This document shows, piece after piece, positions 10,681-22,281 of a stretch of 64,000 nucleotides of DNA (positions within the stretch are counted from its first letter, which is position 1; each line of letters opens with the position of its first letter). Location: contig JAENRS010000022.1 of the NCBI GenBank assembly GCA_018466975.1, forward strand, positions 682,001 to 746,000. The letters are read 5' to 3'. The notes beneath the pieces were generated by a model. The model searched no databases. It worked only from the letters and a program-made list of their open reading frames with translations, and was not told the origin of the DNA. The position numbers and the translations under genes are program-made. The DNA is from Sparassis latifolia. Lineage: Eukaryota > Basidiomycota > Agaricomycetes > Polyporales > Sparassidaceae.

Positions 10681-13600
10681 GTTGTTGTGTCTTTTCGAGA
10701 AACGCGTCTAACCTGCGTGGTTAATAGTCATTCAATGATGCATCGACCGACGGCTAAAGCAAAAGGAATTACTTTCCAATCACCTCGGCGCAAGGTAGCC
10801 CTTGTCTCCAAGAAGATGGGACTCGACAGTGACGGCCGCCATTTCCTGTCTGGCACTGGCATTGTATTCAACTCTGGGACTCCACCCAAAAAGCGCAAGC
10901 TTTTGTCGATCGATGACGAGTCGCTCCCCGAGGTGGGGCCCTCATCGGCGCTGACTGATGGTCCCGATGTCACGATAAATGACATTGCTTCTGCTGAGGT
11001 GGAAGCTATGGAGGATCGTGTCAAGGTAAGTCGTATATGTGCATGCTACTCCTTTGATTTCTTATGTGTACTACTGCAGAACGGTGTCTCCAGGGTGTTC
11101 GCGGGATGGAAGCCCCATTTTCGTGATCTGCTCACAGTCCTTTTGGCCACAGAAGCTCATGTGAACATCCCCAGCCTCTGTGTATGTGGGGCACCCTCAG
11201 CGGCATGATGCTGAGACTGCTTCCAGTCCGCTGCACTCTGTGCAGAGTGTATCATGAACGGTCATCACCACGATCCTTTCCACTGGATCGATGTTTGGAA
11301 CGGCGAGTTCTTCGATAAAGTTGATTTGTCAACACTGGGATACAGGCTGTGCCTAGGGCATTACGGAGCATGCTGCCCCTATGTGGTGGACCATGTCTCC
11401 CCGTCCAAATTGGTCGTTACTCACACGAACGGGGTCCACGAAGTCAGGACGCACTGGTGCCATTGCCCCGGTGCACCAGGCCGCGTTTTTCAAATGTTGC
11501 ATGCTGGGTTGTTCCCAGTGATGTTGGATCACCTGGAAAGTGCATTCACCGTGCCACTCCTGAAAGAGTGGCACATGCATGCATTGATGTTGAAGAAGGG
11601 GGCGTACGATTACATCTACGCCCTTAGAAGACTGTCGAACAATTCAGCGCCACAGACAGTAAAGGTAAGCATTTTCATCGCTGGTGCTGCGACGAGGATC
11701 ACTGACACTCATCAGAATCGATACAGGGAGTTTAATATTATCAGTCGAATTTGGCATCATCTCACGATGATGAAGTCGCGCGGCAACTTCCACGGTTTGG
11801 TACTTCCAAATCGCGATCCTCAATCCCTCACGGTACCCTGTTTTACCTGCCCATGGCCTGGCATGAATATGCCCCGAGATTGGAAGGACACTCCCGCTTC
11901 GCTCGCGTAAGTGTTTACTCATTCTATACTCTCTTTCCTAGCATTCAGCTGTCTCTAGATATATACACGCGTGTGAGCTCGGCGGCGATGGGAATCACGG
12001 CTTGCAAAAAAAGCGAAAGCACGATGACCCGAATGACATCAGCCTGGGATTAGGACAGGGGTACTTCGTACATCCAGACAAAATGACACGATATATGGAG
12101 TCTATCGAGGCAGAGCCTGCGATGCGTCAGCCTGTGTGTTCAATGGTGCGATCTCTCACTAGGAAGACAGCCGGAAACATGTAGTGGGTTCAAAGTGGCG
12201 CGGGCACAGCACCCGGGGAAATTTCGCAACCTCGAAGTCAGCGGCATAGTCGCTGTCATATGCATACGGCATGGCTGCTTCCGCCCGAGGGCGATGGTAG
12301 ACCTACAGAAGGGAGAGAGGTACTTTCGACACCGCGCGGCACGTCATCACACTCACCCACAACTTTAGGTTTGGCCACATGGACTTTGCCCTTGCCGGCG
12401 CTCTGGCTGGCCTGGACGAACTGCTGCATATTATATTTACTTACGACGTCACCTGCATCTACAAGGTCAACATATTCAAGCAGTTTGGGGCACGGTTCCC
12501 GCATCTCATACCCCTGGTCAATCGTATCCAGATGCTATTACCCAAATTGCACATGCTCGCCCACAAGGAAGCTTGCCAAGTCTTGTATGCACTGTGTTAC
12601 ACGTGGGGCACTGGACTCACACATGGAGAGAGCGTCGAGCATCCGTGGGCTGAGCACAACCAGGCCGGACTCAGTATGCGTGAGATGGGAGCGGGCCATC
12701 GTCACGACACTCTGAACAACATCCACAACTATTGGAACTGGCGGAAAGTGGAGAACGTTGGTGCGTTCTCCCAGTTGCAGCTCACGGAATCGCGCTGATG
12801 CTGTGTAACAGGGACTTTTCTTGCACGCAAACTCAGCAAGGGTTTCAAGGGGCAGGAATGCAAGGCTCAGCTGTACGATGCTTTGACCGAAGTTGCTGGC
12901 TCGGAGAAAGTTGCGAGGTGGGAGGCCATGGACGTGAACCCCAAGCAGAAAGGAAAACAAGTAAAGAGCGTCTACACATTGAACAATGCCAAAGGTATGC
13001 GCGCACGTCCATATTTTGTGCTAGACTCTCACCATTTCAGTTCTGAGTGCCGGTCATGCATATCAAGAGTTAGCTAAGATTGAGGTGCAGCCTGAGGAAC
13101 ACCAGATGGATCTCGCAGTGAGCAAGGCCCCATCGGGTGCTGCGCAGTTCCTGAAAACTGCTCTGCAGCTGGAACAGAGGTAGTACGTGTCTCTCCATCT
13201 CTCTATTCTAATGATCTTACATCTGCACAGGTTGGTGTTGCAGGCACAGTTGGGAAGGCACAATGACGGTGACGATATATCTGCCACCGAGTCCGCGAGC
13301 CTGGAATCTGAACGCCGCAGCTTGCGACGCAACTTGGACAAGTGGCATCGACAGCAAGTGACCTTCATGCCGAAAGTTGAACTGCCGGATGCAGAGGAGG
13401 TTGAGGATGATGAGGACGACGAAACGCATGGTCGGCCGGAATCGGAAGCCCTGGCCCTTCCTTCCGACTTCAGCAGCGGCGAGCACAAGACGTTCGCGTT
13501 GGAGATTCTGACGAGTTTCGAGAAACGCATTCAGATTGGGCTGGCGCACGATCTCCTCAGCGCCATCAAGGAATCACTACGGCATCAAGGTGCGTTCCTC

Positions 13601-13852
13601 AGCGACAAGACTAAGCATGTGCAGCAGTGATGTCAGTTATGAAAGATAATCTTTTCTATCAATAAGTAGCAAATTTTCATGAGAATTGCTACTTTTAAGT
13701 AGACTTATCTGTAGGTGTATAGATTAATTTAGGATAATCTTCTGGATAATCTTAATATAATCTTCCAGATAATCTGAGGATAATCTTCTGGATAATCTGA
13801 GAATAATCTGAAGATTAGCAATAAAATGCAATTTTAACTTTGACACTAGCCA

Positions 13853-13923
13853 GGATTGAACCCTGGACCTTAGGTTGATTTTATAAAATATAATTCCAAG
13901 TGACACTTTAGACCACTTGACCA
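13853..13923 (-). other. tRNA-like sequence in the left arm (Pol III boxes)
   Basis: On the minus strand an A-box-like TGGTCAAGTGG (13923-13913) is followed by a B box GGTTCAATCC (13862-13853). The B box lies in an intact 5-bp T-arm stem with a 7-nt loop. The two boxes face inward on the element, mirroring the right arm. Confidence 0.6.
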
Positions 13924-14673
13924 TTAGGCTATACATCACAACTATCTTATATTAAATTAGACAATGATTTCAAAATACCTACGTCGGCATGCACTGAGTC
14001 CTGTGAGTAGGCAGTACTGCTTGTAATGTTTTATAATGAGAGACCTACTATAACGCATAACAGAGAGGTCTAAAACACCTCAGCACTAAACGGCAGGCTA
14101 CTAGATTTGCTGTCAGTCGTTCTCTCCCTTCGACCACAGATATTCTGAAGAAGAGGTGCGACATTCGGGTGCTCTGGCAGCAGGACTGCCTGTCGCCGTC
14201 GCCGACCGTTGCACTGTGCTTGTTCTACAGCTTACAGTTTTTGTAAACTATCATGCAGTACTATAGAGTATCTTAATATAGTCATCTATAATATATAACA
14301 AGTTATTGAGAGACAGTATTTTATTTGTTCATTTTAGGTTTATACTCTAGAGTCTATTATATTATAGACTGAGCACTTATATATACAAGATCTTTATAGC
14401 TATCTTCTAATTGTATAGCAAAGTTCTGTTTTGCTGAAGTAACTGTAGAAACATATATTCTATTAATTACATATTGTACTACATTATATGAAGGCTGCAA
14501 GCATTAGAAAAGACTATAAGACTCAGAGTAATGTTTGTTTATAAGTCTTGTCTATCTATGATAAAAGTCAAGTGTCTTTTACTTACTCTTTTCTAATAGA
14601 CAGAATTTGGCTAAGTCTTTTTCAAGAAAAAGATGTCTAATTTAATATAAGATAGTTGTGATGTACGGCCTAA

Positions 14674-14747
14674 TGGTCAAGTGGTCTAAAGTGTCACTTG
14701 GAATTATATTCAATAAAATCAACCTAAGGTCCAGGGTTCAATCCTGG
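14674..14747 (+). other. tRNA-like sequence in the right arm (Pol III boxes)
   Basis: TGGTCAAGTGG at 14674-14684 fits a Pol III A box and GGTTCAATCC at 14735-14744 fits a B box, 50 nt apart. The T arm is complete: stem CCAGG/CCTGG at 14731-14735 and 14743-14747 around a 7-nt loop. A matching 7-bp acceptor stem and a proper D stem could not be formed, so this is a tRNA-derived or tRNA-mimicking sequence and not a working tRNA. Confidence 0.6.
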
Positions 14748-15749
14748 CTAGTGTCAAAGTTTAAATTGTATTTTATTGCTAATCTTCAGATTATTCTCAG
14801 ATTATCCAGAAGATTATCCTCAGATTATCTGGAAGATTATATTAAGATTATCCTAAATTAATCTATGCACCTACAGATAAGTCTACTTAAAAGTAGCAAT
14901 TCTCATGAAAATTTGCTACTTATTGATAGAAAGGATTATCTTTCATAACTGACAAAGATGTGTGCGGGAGCAGAAGGACAACACGCGAGCACAGAAGATG
15001 ATTCAGAATGCGGCTGAACATAGCCGGAGTCTCGCGCAATGATATAACCACAACTGACAACAGTTAATCGAGCTCGGGATCGACAATGACGACAACACCC
15101 TCCGTGCGATCGATCTCAAGAAAGACTTGACCATCAAAAATCTACAGGTAGCTCGCTCCCTCGGAGATAGCAAGGAGGTGCGCGCATGGTTTTGGAATGT
15201 CGCTCCACCGGGAACGATGGCGCAGGATGTCGCTGCTTGGAGCAGTGAAGGTAAGTTAATTTTATTGAGGTGGTTAAGCAAATAAATATATTAATCATTT
15301 GCTTCACCTGCAGCAGAACGAGTGGAGTGGTTCCGCGCACGTGCCGACAAACACCGCCACAATGAAAAGGTCAACAAATTACATGAAGAGTTTCGACGGA
15401 CGATACGTGCTTGGCGGCGCATGGATGAGGCATGGTGGAATGTAGGGGAGAAGGAAGGCATGGAGAGGGGGGCTCAGGCATATGCGATGAAAAAGGCAAG
15501 GATGTATGGAAGGAAGGCTGCAGAGTGCGAGGTGACTTTCAGCAAAGTGAGGAATGATGTGGATGGGGAAAAGCTCGACTACAGTCAGGTGCATCGTTGG
15601 CTGATGTCAGGACGTGCAATGAGTGCTTACTCTGCCTGACAAAGCTCAAGGGGGTTACTACTGCCGTGGGTAGCAAGAGCAAGCACGGATGAAGCAGCGG
15701 CATGAGCTTGATCGGAGCACGGTAGTTTGGGATGAGTCAATGTGAGCGG

Positions 15750-16174
15750 GTAAGTGATGGATTATTCTGAGATAATCTGTAATGGAGATGATCTTAGTTG
15801 AGATAATCTTGTACTGAATAATCCTGTTTGCTATAATCCAACCTGAGATGATCCCACTTGATAGACAGGATTATCTTCAGCTCAGCCTGCTAAAGATAAT
15901 CTCGGTGGTTTGGATTATCTTCGACTCAGCCTGTTAAAGATAATCTCGGTGGTTTGAATTATCTTCAGCTCAGCCTGTTGAAGATAATCTCGGTGGTTTG
16001 GATTATCTTCGGCTCAGCCTGTTGAAGATAATCTCGGTAGTTTGGATTATCTTCGGCTTAGCCTGCTAGGGATAATCTTGGTAGATTATCCTTGTATATG
16101 ACCTGCTTATTAAACCTGGATTTCATCCTTATTTGTAACTTATAAGCACTAAAGATAATCCCTCATAACTGACA
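15750..16174. mobile_element. Second, related small element with internal tandem repeats
   Basis: It ends with GATAATCCCTCATAACTGACA (to 16174), nearly the same terminus as the 13631-14954 element. A weaker inverse match lies near 15750 (GTAAGTGATGGATTATT). It follows the end of the KDZ reading frame by about 100 bp. Both elements are built from GATTATC/GATAATC words and probably belong to one family. Confidence 0.55.
15869..16080. repeat. 44-bp tandem repeat, about five units
   Basis: Units starting near 15869, 15913, 15957, 16001 and 16045 share GATTATCTTCGGCTCAGCCT and GATAATCTCGGTGGTTTG. Each unit contains both GATTATC and its complement GATAATC, so it can fold back on itself. Confidence 0.85.
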
Positions 16175-16301
16175 TTACTGCCCGACAGGTCTCTTGAATG
16201 GACTTGTGTCTTAGACAAAGACCTTGTCTCATGACGACTCGACTTGACACTCGTGTTTTGCTGCCGCATAACAAATCCACCATTAAGTGGGAAAAATAGT
16301 A

Positions 16302-17113
16302 CTAACCCGTGTCAGCGTATTCGAGGCCAGAAGCGGTCGACCCGTCTCCATAGCAGATCAAGAACGTGCCGGTCTTGTCCTGGCTGGTCGAAGAGGAGGA
16401 TGGATCATACGTATTGTGCGAGCTGCATCTAAAGCAGGACGAAGATGGAACCCAGAGATCAGCGAAGCCAGTGTCGAAGTCGATGATGAAGTTGGATGCA
16501 GGAGTGCTAATGGAGATGGTACCTGTCCATTCAAGGTTGTTCTCTTGGTCAGTCAAAGGCAAGGCCTGGCACTTGGAGAGGGTGATGGGCTCGGGGATAT
16601 AGAGTGTTGAAGGTGTGCGGATTAGCAATCCGGCATCTATGGAAAGGTCCGGGAAAGGTCCGTAGGGTTAGGATTAGTAAGGACAATGTCTCAAGAATGG
16701 TCTGGTAGTTTCTAGTCTTTTAGTTTACAGTATATAAGGAGCTGAACAGGCTCCTAGGTAGCTAACTAATTTCTATCCTCTTCTACTCGTAGCCCGAGGC
16801 GCAGTTGCTTACATAGAGACTGTCAGGAAGATAACCCTTGTTGCATTGGAGGTTGATCAAGTTCTGGTGATGCTTGCTGCAGACGACATTTGTGCATGAG
16901 CGCTCATACAACATAATCAGTGAGAGGTATGTACTTCTGGACTTTGACAAGCTCGGTAGCTGCCTTAGCATAGTCAAAGGAACCGTCGGACTTCTTCAAA
17001 CTACCGCGCTTGTGCAGTGAAATGCGAATGCCAGGCTGGGAATCCAGGGCGACCGGACTTGCGGATGCAGTGACAGCAAGGGCTATGGTGAACAGGGTGA
17101 TCTTGCAGAACAT
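16302..17113 (-). pseudogene. Aspartic peptidase (polyporopepsin-type), truncated relic
   Basis: Secreted pepsin-like (A1) peptidases of polypores carry a signal peptide, a propeptide and two catalytic lobes. The ATG at 17113 gives a signal-peptide-like start (MFCKITLFTIALAV). The typical propeptide follows (GIRISLHKRGSLKK and FDYAKAATELVKVQ), then after a break HHQNLINLQCNKG. The first lobe is read at 16302-16628: WTGTISISTP, the active-site strand FIIDFDTGFADLWVPSS, and YGDGSTASG from the flap region. The frame ends at a TAG (16302) just after the flap; the second lobe and its Asp are absent. The active-site motif reads DTGF where DTGS is usual. It is a non-functional fragment. Confidence 0.85.
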
Positions 17114-20100
17114 AATGATTAGTAGCTGAAGCTTGAGAGCATGCAGAGGGCTGTGGGGGTGTTTGGAGACAGAGCTCGAGGATCTGATGAGGTTATTGGC
17201 CACAAAGCAATCTGGCTTTTATACCATTTAGAGAGCAGGGGACCGCATGCTGAGTGGCACCATTTCATGAGGATAAGATTGATGTCGTCGACATGTGGGC
17301 TATAGGGATGCTCTCCACGTAGTACCATGTTGCATCGAAGCGGTCTTGCAGATGATCATCCACATTGATCGCTTTGCGGCTTCGACTGTATGAGCATCAC
17401 AATTTCTTGTAAGACTATGCGGTCAGCAAGAGTGAGCTTCCACCATGGACATAGTCATACTTCCACGTGAGATGGCAGATTTCGCTTGATGGTATCCGTC
17501 TCCATTGTAGGATGCAAGTCATAAACACTTGGCCATTTAACCGCGCATATGGTCACCGCAGTAAGCACAAAGACAGAGAGGTGGAAAGAATAACGTCCAC
17601 AGGTATTCTGGCAATGCCAATGCGTGCTCCTCCGCATCGCTGCTCAGGCTGTGATCAAACAAGTTCAGTGCTTGTGCTGAAGGAAGGACACTAAAATCAT
17701 ACGCTGCTGCCTCATGGTTAAAAAATACAGCTGCAAGGTTGGAAATTTCCTATGTCTCGAGTTTTCTGTCCTCATACCGTCGTGAACTGGGCCCCTGATA
17801 CCATTTATAATAGAATCCAAAGCGACCCAAACCGTTCGAGAAGATTGCCATTTTCAGCATGATATGGAACGGCATGCCGCTTTGGGCAGGTGTGTACGTT
17901 CGACATATGGTCGATGTTCCACTTCAACGCTCCAGAAGACTGCGAGGACCACAGTGGAATCGACCTTAACTCCATGGTCAACATTCCATGCTATATGTGA
18001 GAAAAGGCCACTGAACCTGCCAAGTGATATTCGCAGCTGCTTTGCCTTATGCTTGTAGTGTTCACACTGTCATCAATGCATCGATTATTTGACGGGTTCA
18101 TAATTCAAATTGCAGTGATCATAACTCATAATAGCGAATGAAATCTTGAGAACAGGAGAGGATACTGAATGAGTCCTATTGAAGTAACTGAAAACTCAAT
18201 GGAGCAGCTTCACAACCTCGCTAGTAGGCATCAGCCTAATAGCCTACCCAGCAGCAGGACCGACGAGGCCTTCAACTGACCAGCAGCGCCTGAGTCGCTC
18301 TAAATATCGTTGATAAACTGCTTCCCGTGCTCCATGCCAGCCTTGACAGCGACGTTGACGTGTCATACGTCTTCGGAGCCCCGGTCCCCCTCCCTGGCGC
18401 AGCGGCCGCATGCAAAGTGTGCGGATCCTACCGAGCAGACCGCAGCTCCACCGCGCTGAATAGACTAGATTATCCCACCGTTGCTGTACGATATATCAGC
18501 TCCAAATACAGCGCGAGCTAAAATTCAGGGTGAGTTCTCCGACTAAATCACGATGCTTATGGCGCGTGCGTCGACCGTAGCTGCAGTACTAGTGTTGGTG
18601 CGTACAGTAATGAATAGTGAACCCTGCACCGCGTAACCCCGAATCAATACGTGAGAGCTGACTCAACTTGCCCTCGCGTGCCGGGTGCAATATGGCGCTG
18701 GCGCACTGTAACTGCGCGTGAGGACACGTGTGAATTGCGTAGTCCCCCGGACGGCGCGACGTTGACAAACGTGTGGAAAGCGGCTGGGTATTCAGTACAT
18801 AGGTTGCAGAATGTGGTAGTCGGCCTGTCTCAAGAGTAAACAAACCGGAGCACATGGTTCGCGAAGTCTACGTGAACGAGGCAGCGACATCAGTCAGAGT
18901 GCAGAAGTGGCGCAGCCCACTGACACGAGAACGAAGGTTCAATTGACGGAAGCCATAGTCTAACACTCCCAGCCGAGGCGCGGACTGATGTGAATGCACC
19001 GTCATCCGAGGTCTCTCACCGGCCCTGAGTACTGAGTGCAGAGAACATGCAGAGCATCCACACTAGGCAAGTAATTTGAGTTCGTGCTTCCCAGCTTCTC
19101 GCACGACGCGAGCCAGCGTGACGAGAATCAGCGCATCGATGCGCATCGACAGATGTAATTGCGCGAGGACACCGGCAGGAGCTAAGTACCGCACGCGTGC
19201 CACCAGCAGAAACCGGCCAGCATGTCCCAGACAGGCAGGCGATGTCGATCGGCGATCCGTGCGCAGGTCACTTGCACACCATCGAGCCGGATTCCACCCG
19301 CAGATGACCGAGACCCGGGAGATGGCGGGTGGTATGCTCGACGTTGGGGAATGCTGATCCTGATCATGGGTGGTTGATGTTTTCCATGCGCTGCTTTAGA
19401 CTGCGACGCGACGTGCCTGTCTGAGAGCCAGCCATTCATCCACCAGCCGGATATCGGAGCGTCGCTGTGTCTTCGGTGCATCCTCGGCAAGCCCCTGAAC
19501 GCTCAGAGCCATGGCGTCCTGGAGAACAAACGATGAAGCGTGAAACAACAGGGCGAACACCCTGACTACTCCAGATAGTAGGGCCTGCCCACGTTCGCGG
19601 AACCTCGTTCCATATCGCCGAATAACCCTGGTAAAGAGTCTGAGACAAATCACAAGATATCACACCTGCTGAGCAACCAAGTCCGTACCTGCGTGTTTCG
19701 CTTTGAGAACATCGCCCAGGAACGACGTAGATAAGGTAGACATGGTGTGATTGCGCACTATATACGAAGATTACTCGAGTCCACAAGACCTTCGTAGGCG
19801 CCGAAACACGACCGAGATGTTTGAGCGCTTAGACCGTTGCATGATGGAATGTTTTGCGACACTGCAGGGCCAAGGTTGAGGCAATGCTGTCATGCAGTTA
19901 GTAGCTTACGATGCACCAACTTCATGAAGAACATCTTATCCAGTTTGCATGGGATTCGGAGACTAACACAAGCAAATAAGTGGACGAAACATCGCGCGAA
20001 CGTGGAAGATATCATGATTGCGCACCGATGGTGGAATTCACTCTTGTCCATCCTTGGGAGATATCGCGCCACAACGTTAACCGCCATGTACAACTAAACC

Positions 20101-20359
20101 GAAGTAGATGATTCGTCGGGCGGAATGCATTGCGCCACATAGAAAGTACAGACCGATAAAGCAAGCTGATCAATCTGCGCGCGATGTCGTTCTCCAAGCG
20201 ACATACACTATAGATTAAAGCCACAGGGATAGAAAACAGATGTCGACATCATGATAGAGAAAGTCAATGTGATCATGGTGCAGTAATTGTCTTCATCCGA
20301 GTGGACGAAACCAAGAGAGCCCATTACGACAAGTAAAAATGATAAAGCTCCTCGCTTGA
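17114..20359. other. Long stretch with no recognisable gene
   Basis: Many short frames occur on both strands with no domain, repeat pattern or splice-consistent exon chain. Composition is mixed and several frames overlap in ways typical of non-coding DNA. I see nothing that supports a gene; it may be old decayed repeat sequence. Confidence 0.35.
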
Positions 20360-20585
20360 CAGCTAAGTCGACAACGATAGACGCATTTCGACGAAACTCG
20401 TTTCATTATTTTCTGTTTGGAGTGCATCAAATAGACTGCTCTGGACGGAAATTCTAGCTGCTGATTGGCCTACCCCCTTTGAATTTCACGCATGACCACA
20501 CGAATTTGCTGTTTCGGGATAATTCATAAGCAACGTACCTGAAGTAAGTTTCGTCGAAATGCGTCTAGCGTTTTCGACTTAACTG
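20360..20585. mobile_element. MITE candidate, about 226 bp
   Basis: Terminal inverted repeats of about 38 bp start with CAG(C/T)TAAGTCG. They include an exact 20-bp match between 20379-20398 and the inverse of 20547-20566. The inside is AT-richer and non-coding. No clear target duplication was found. Confidence 0.7.
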
Positions 20586-22281
20586 GAATAGTCATGGCCA
20601 GGGGTAGAGATGCTGGCGCTGCCTTGCGAACGTGCAGCAAGTCGGTTTTCCCCGCCACCAAGACGCCGAACGGTGCCGGGTACAAAGAAGCCTGAAGCCG
20701 CCAAATAATCATTGACCGACCCACAGCATGTCCGCGGGCAGACCTCCTTATCAGGGCAAGCAGTTTGTGACCCACGAACACTCCGCGAGACAAGTCGACT
20801 TGCGCTCCGAAAGCTCGCACAGGCAACTGCATGTCGCACGAGGGGACCTCGGGACTCGTGGTTTCCAGAGTAGGAAGGCATGGAAGGCGTGGAGTGCAAG
20901 GGTGAAAGCGCCCCAGGGCGAACTATTCGATGTGGTATCTCGCACTGAAGAGTCATCCCCACAGAATCGAAGACGAAAGCTCCCGAGGGGGCATTCGACG
21001 CAGTATCTTGCACTGCAGAGACGTCCCCAAGAATCGAAGACGCACGCGCCCTGATGCGGGAAGTAGCTCGGAGTCACTTCGGAGCTATTACACTGCATCG
21101 AAAGCGTAAGACCACAGCATATGGACGGTCCGAGTTGGCGAAGGGAAGATGAACGACGATGTGGCGCTGGAGCCAGAGGACAGAGAAGATGTGGCGTAGC
21201 AAGCACGACGATTCGTCGCGAAAAGCTTCACGCTAAGAATACACATGCGTTACAGGGACTCGGACTACGCGCTGCGAATCGTTCCGAGAATCTTCGCTGG
21301 AAGAACTCTCAAACGTGTCTTGAGAATACTTATCAGTGTTTTGCCAACCACTCAGATACGTTGAGGATGAACAATCGGACACACCTCGAAATGGTATGCA
21401 ATCGCACACGAAGTCAGCGAAGTGATCTCGAGGGGTTCCCGAGAAGAGATCCGTTCTGGAACTGGCAGCTACTTTTGGCACGGTTCCCTCCTTCCTGGGT
21501 GCACCCGCGAAACCGGTCAAGAACGATAGCAATGACTTAAATGGTGATAGCGTGCTGTCACGGTGATGACCGTCTCCAAGGACTAATAGAACGAGAAGTT
21601 ACAGAATCGCACCTCTCGTCCACTCACCTATTATTCGAGATTAGTGATACGGAGGGATAATGTTACACGAGACTGACTTCCACCATTCGGAGGCGGTAGT
21701 AGGTATCGTGGGACTGCAATATCTCATGCATCGCATCAGAAATTTAGACAGAAAACTCAGGAGTTTCAGTCTTGCTATCGCCAGTGTACAAATGAAGAAC
21801 AACGATTCGCCCTGAACCTTAACTGAGTAACTCCCGCGTTCCAGTCGCATTCGCACTATTCTAGGATCGAAGTAGCAGTTATTTCGCTTGCTTCCTATAT
21901 CTGTGCATTCGCGGAGTTCTGGCAATTCCAGCTATGATCAAGCCATTGAGATGCAGCAAGATGAGAACCGATTGGTGGAGCGCCTCCAAGGGGTGACAAA
22001 ACGACGGAAACGAGATAACTAGGATGTCATCACCGCTGAAGAGCCCAGTTGATCCCGTTAATCAACAACGAGTAGGGTGAACACGATATTCACTGAAACA
22101 AAGCTGGAGAACCATGCGTACCGAATTCCGAGATGTTAGAGACTTCGAAAACATGCTGTCCAATAAGCGCGTTATGAGGTACCGACTCACATTTCAGCTT
22201 GGCTCAGCGGAGTATACTCCCGCTCACCCTCACTGCCACAAAGCGCGCCGCATTTCTTCCAGCAATCACCTTGCCGATCGC
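20586..22281. other. No gene recognised; short imperfect tandem duplication
   Basis: Between about 20900 and 21050 a 70-bp segment is repeated imperfectly: ATCTCGCACTGAAGAG then CAGAATCGAAGACGAAAG in one copy, ATCTTGCACTGCAGAG then AGAATCGAAGACGCAC in the next. Overlapping frames on both strands are probably by-products. Nothing else is supported. Confidence 0.4.

Larger units (their letters stand above)
13631..14954. mobile_element. Foldback/MITE-like element inserted in the KDZ gene
   Basis: The 1,324-bp element starts with TGTCAGTTATGAAAGATAAT and ends with its inverse. The inverted arms are long (13631-13963 and 14634-14954) and nearly identical; the middle (13964-14633) is AT-rich and has no coding potential I can see. 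It splits the KDZ transposase between two parts of its C-terminal region. No convincing target-site duplication could be read. Frames in the two arms give almost the same 60-70 residue peptide, which only reflects the inverted repeat. Confidence 0.85.
10738..15639 (+). pseudogene. KDZ transposase (Kyakuja-Dileera-Zisupton), broken
   Basis: KDZ proteins are large fungal DNA-transposon transposases with a CxC2-type zinc cluster and an RNase H-fold catalytic core. Here the N-terminus (10738-11030) has a nuclear-type basic segment (PPKKRK). The CxC2-like cluster follows (11160-11420: CVCG, DCFQ, CAEC, then LGHYGACCP), then FTCPWPGMNMP at about 11850. The core has VDLQKGER (about 12299), an intron, FTYDVTCIYK (Asp), LPKLHMLAH, HGESVEHPW (Glu) and YWNWRKVENV. 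The C-terminal helical region runs 13080-13630 and resumes at 14960-15639 (VEWFRARADKHRHNEK). Lesions: TGA codons at 11206 and 11212 inside the zinc cluster, a frame change near 12180, and an inserted foldback element at 13631-14954. Several GT-AG introns are still recognisable. Confidence 0.85.

Noticed and set aside
14660..14755. A functional tRNA gene.
   Set aside because: The T arm and Pol III boxes are good, but acceptor and D stems do not pair.
13724..14861. Two near-identical small proteins at 13724-13939 and 14658-14861.
   Set aside because: They are translations of the inverted arms that contain the tRNA-like sequence.
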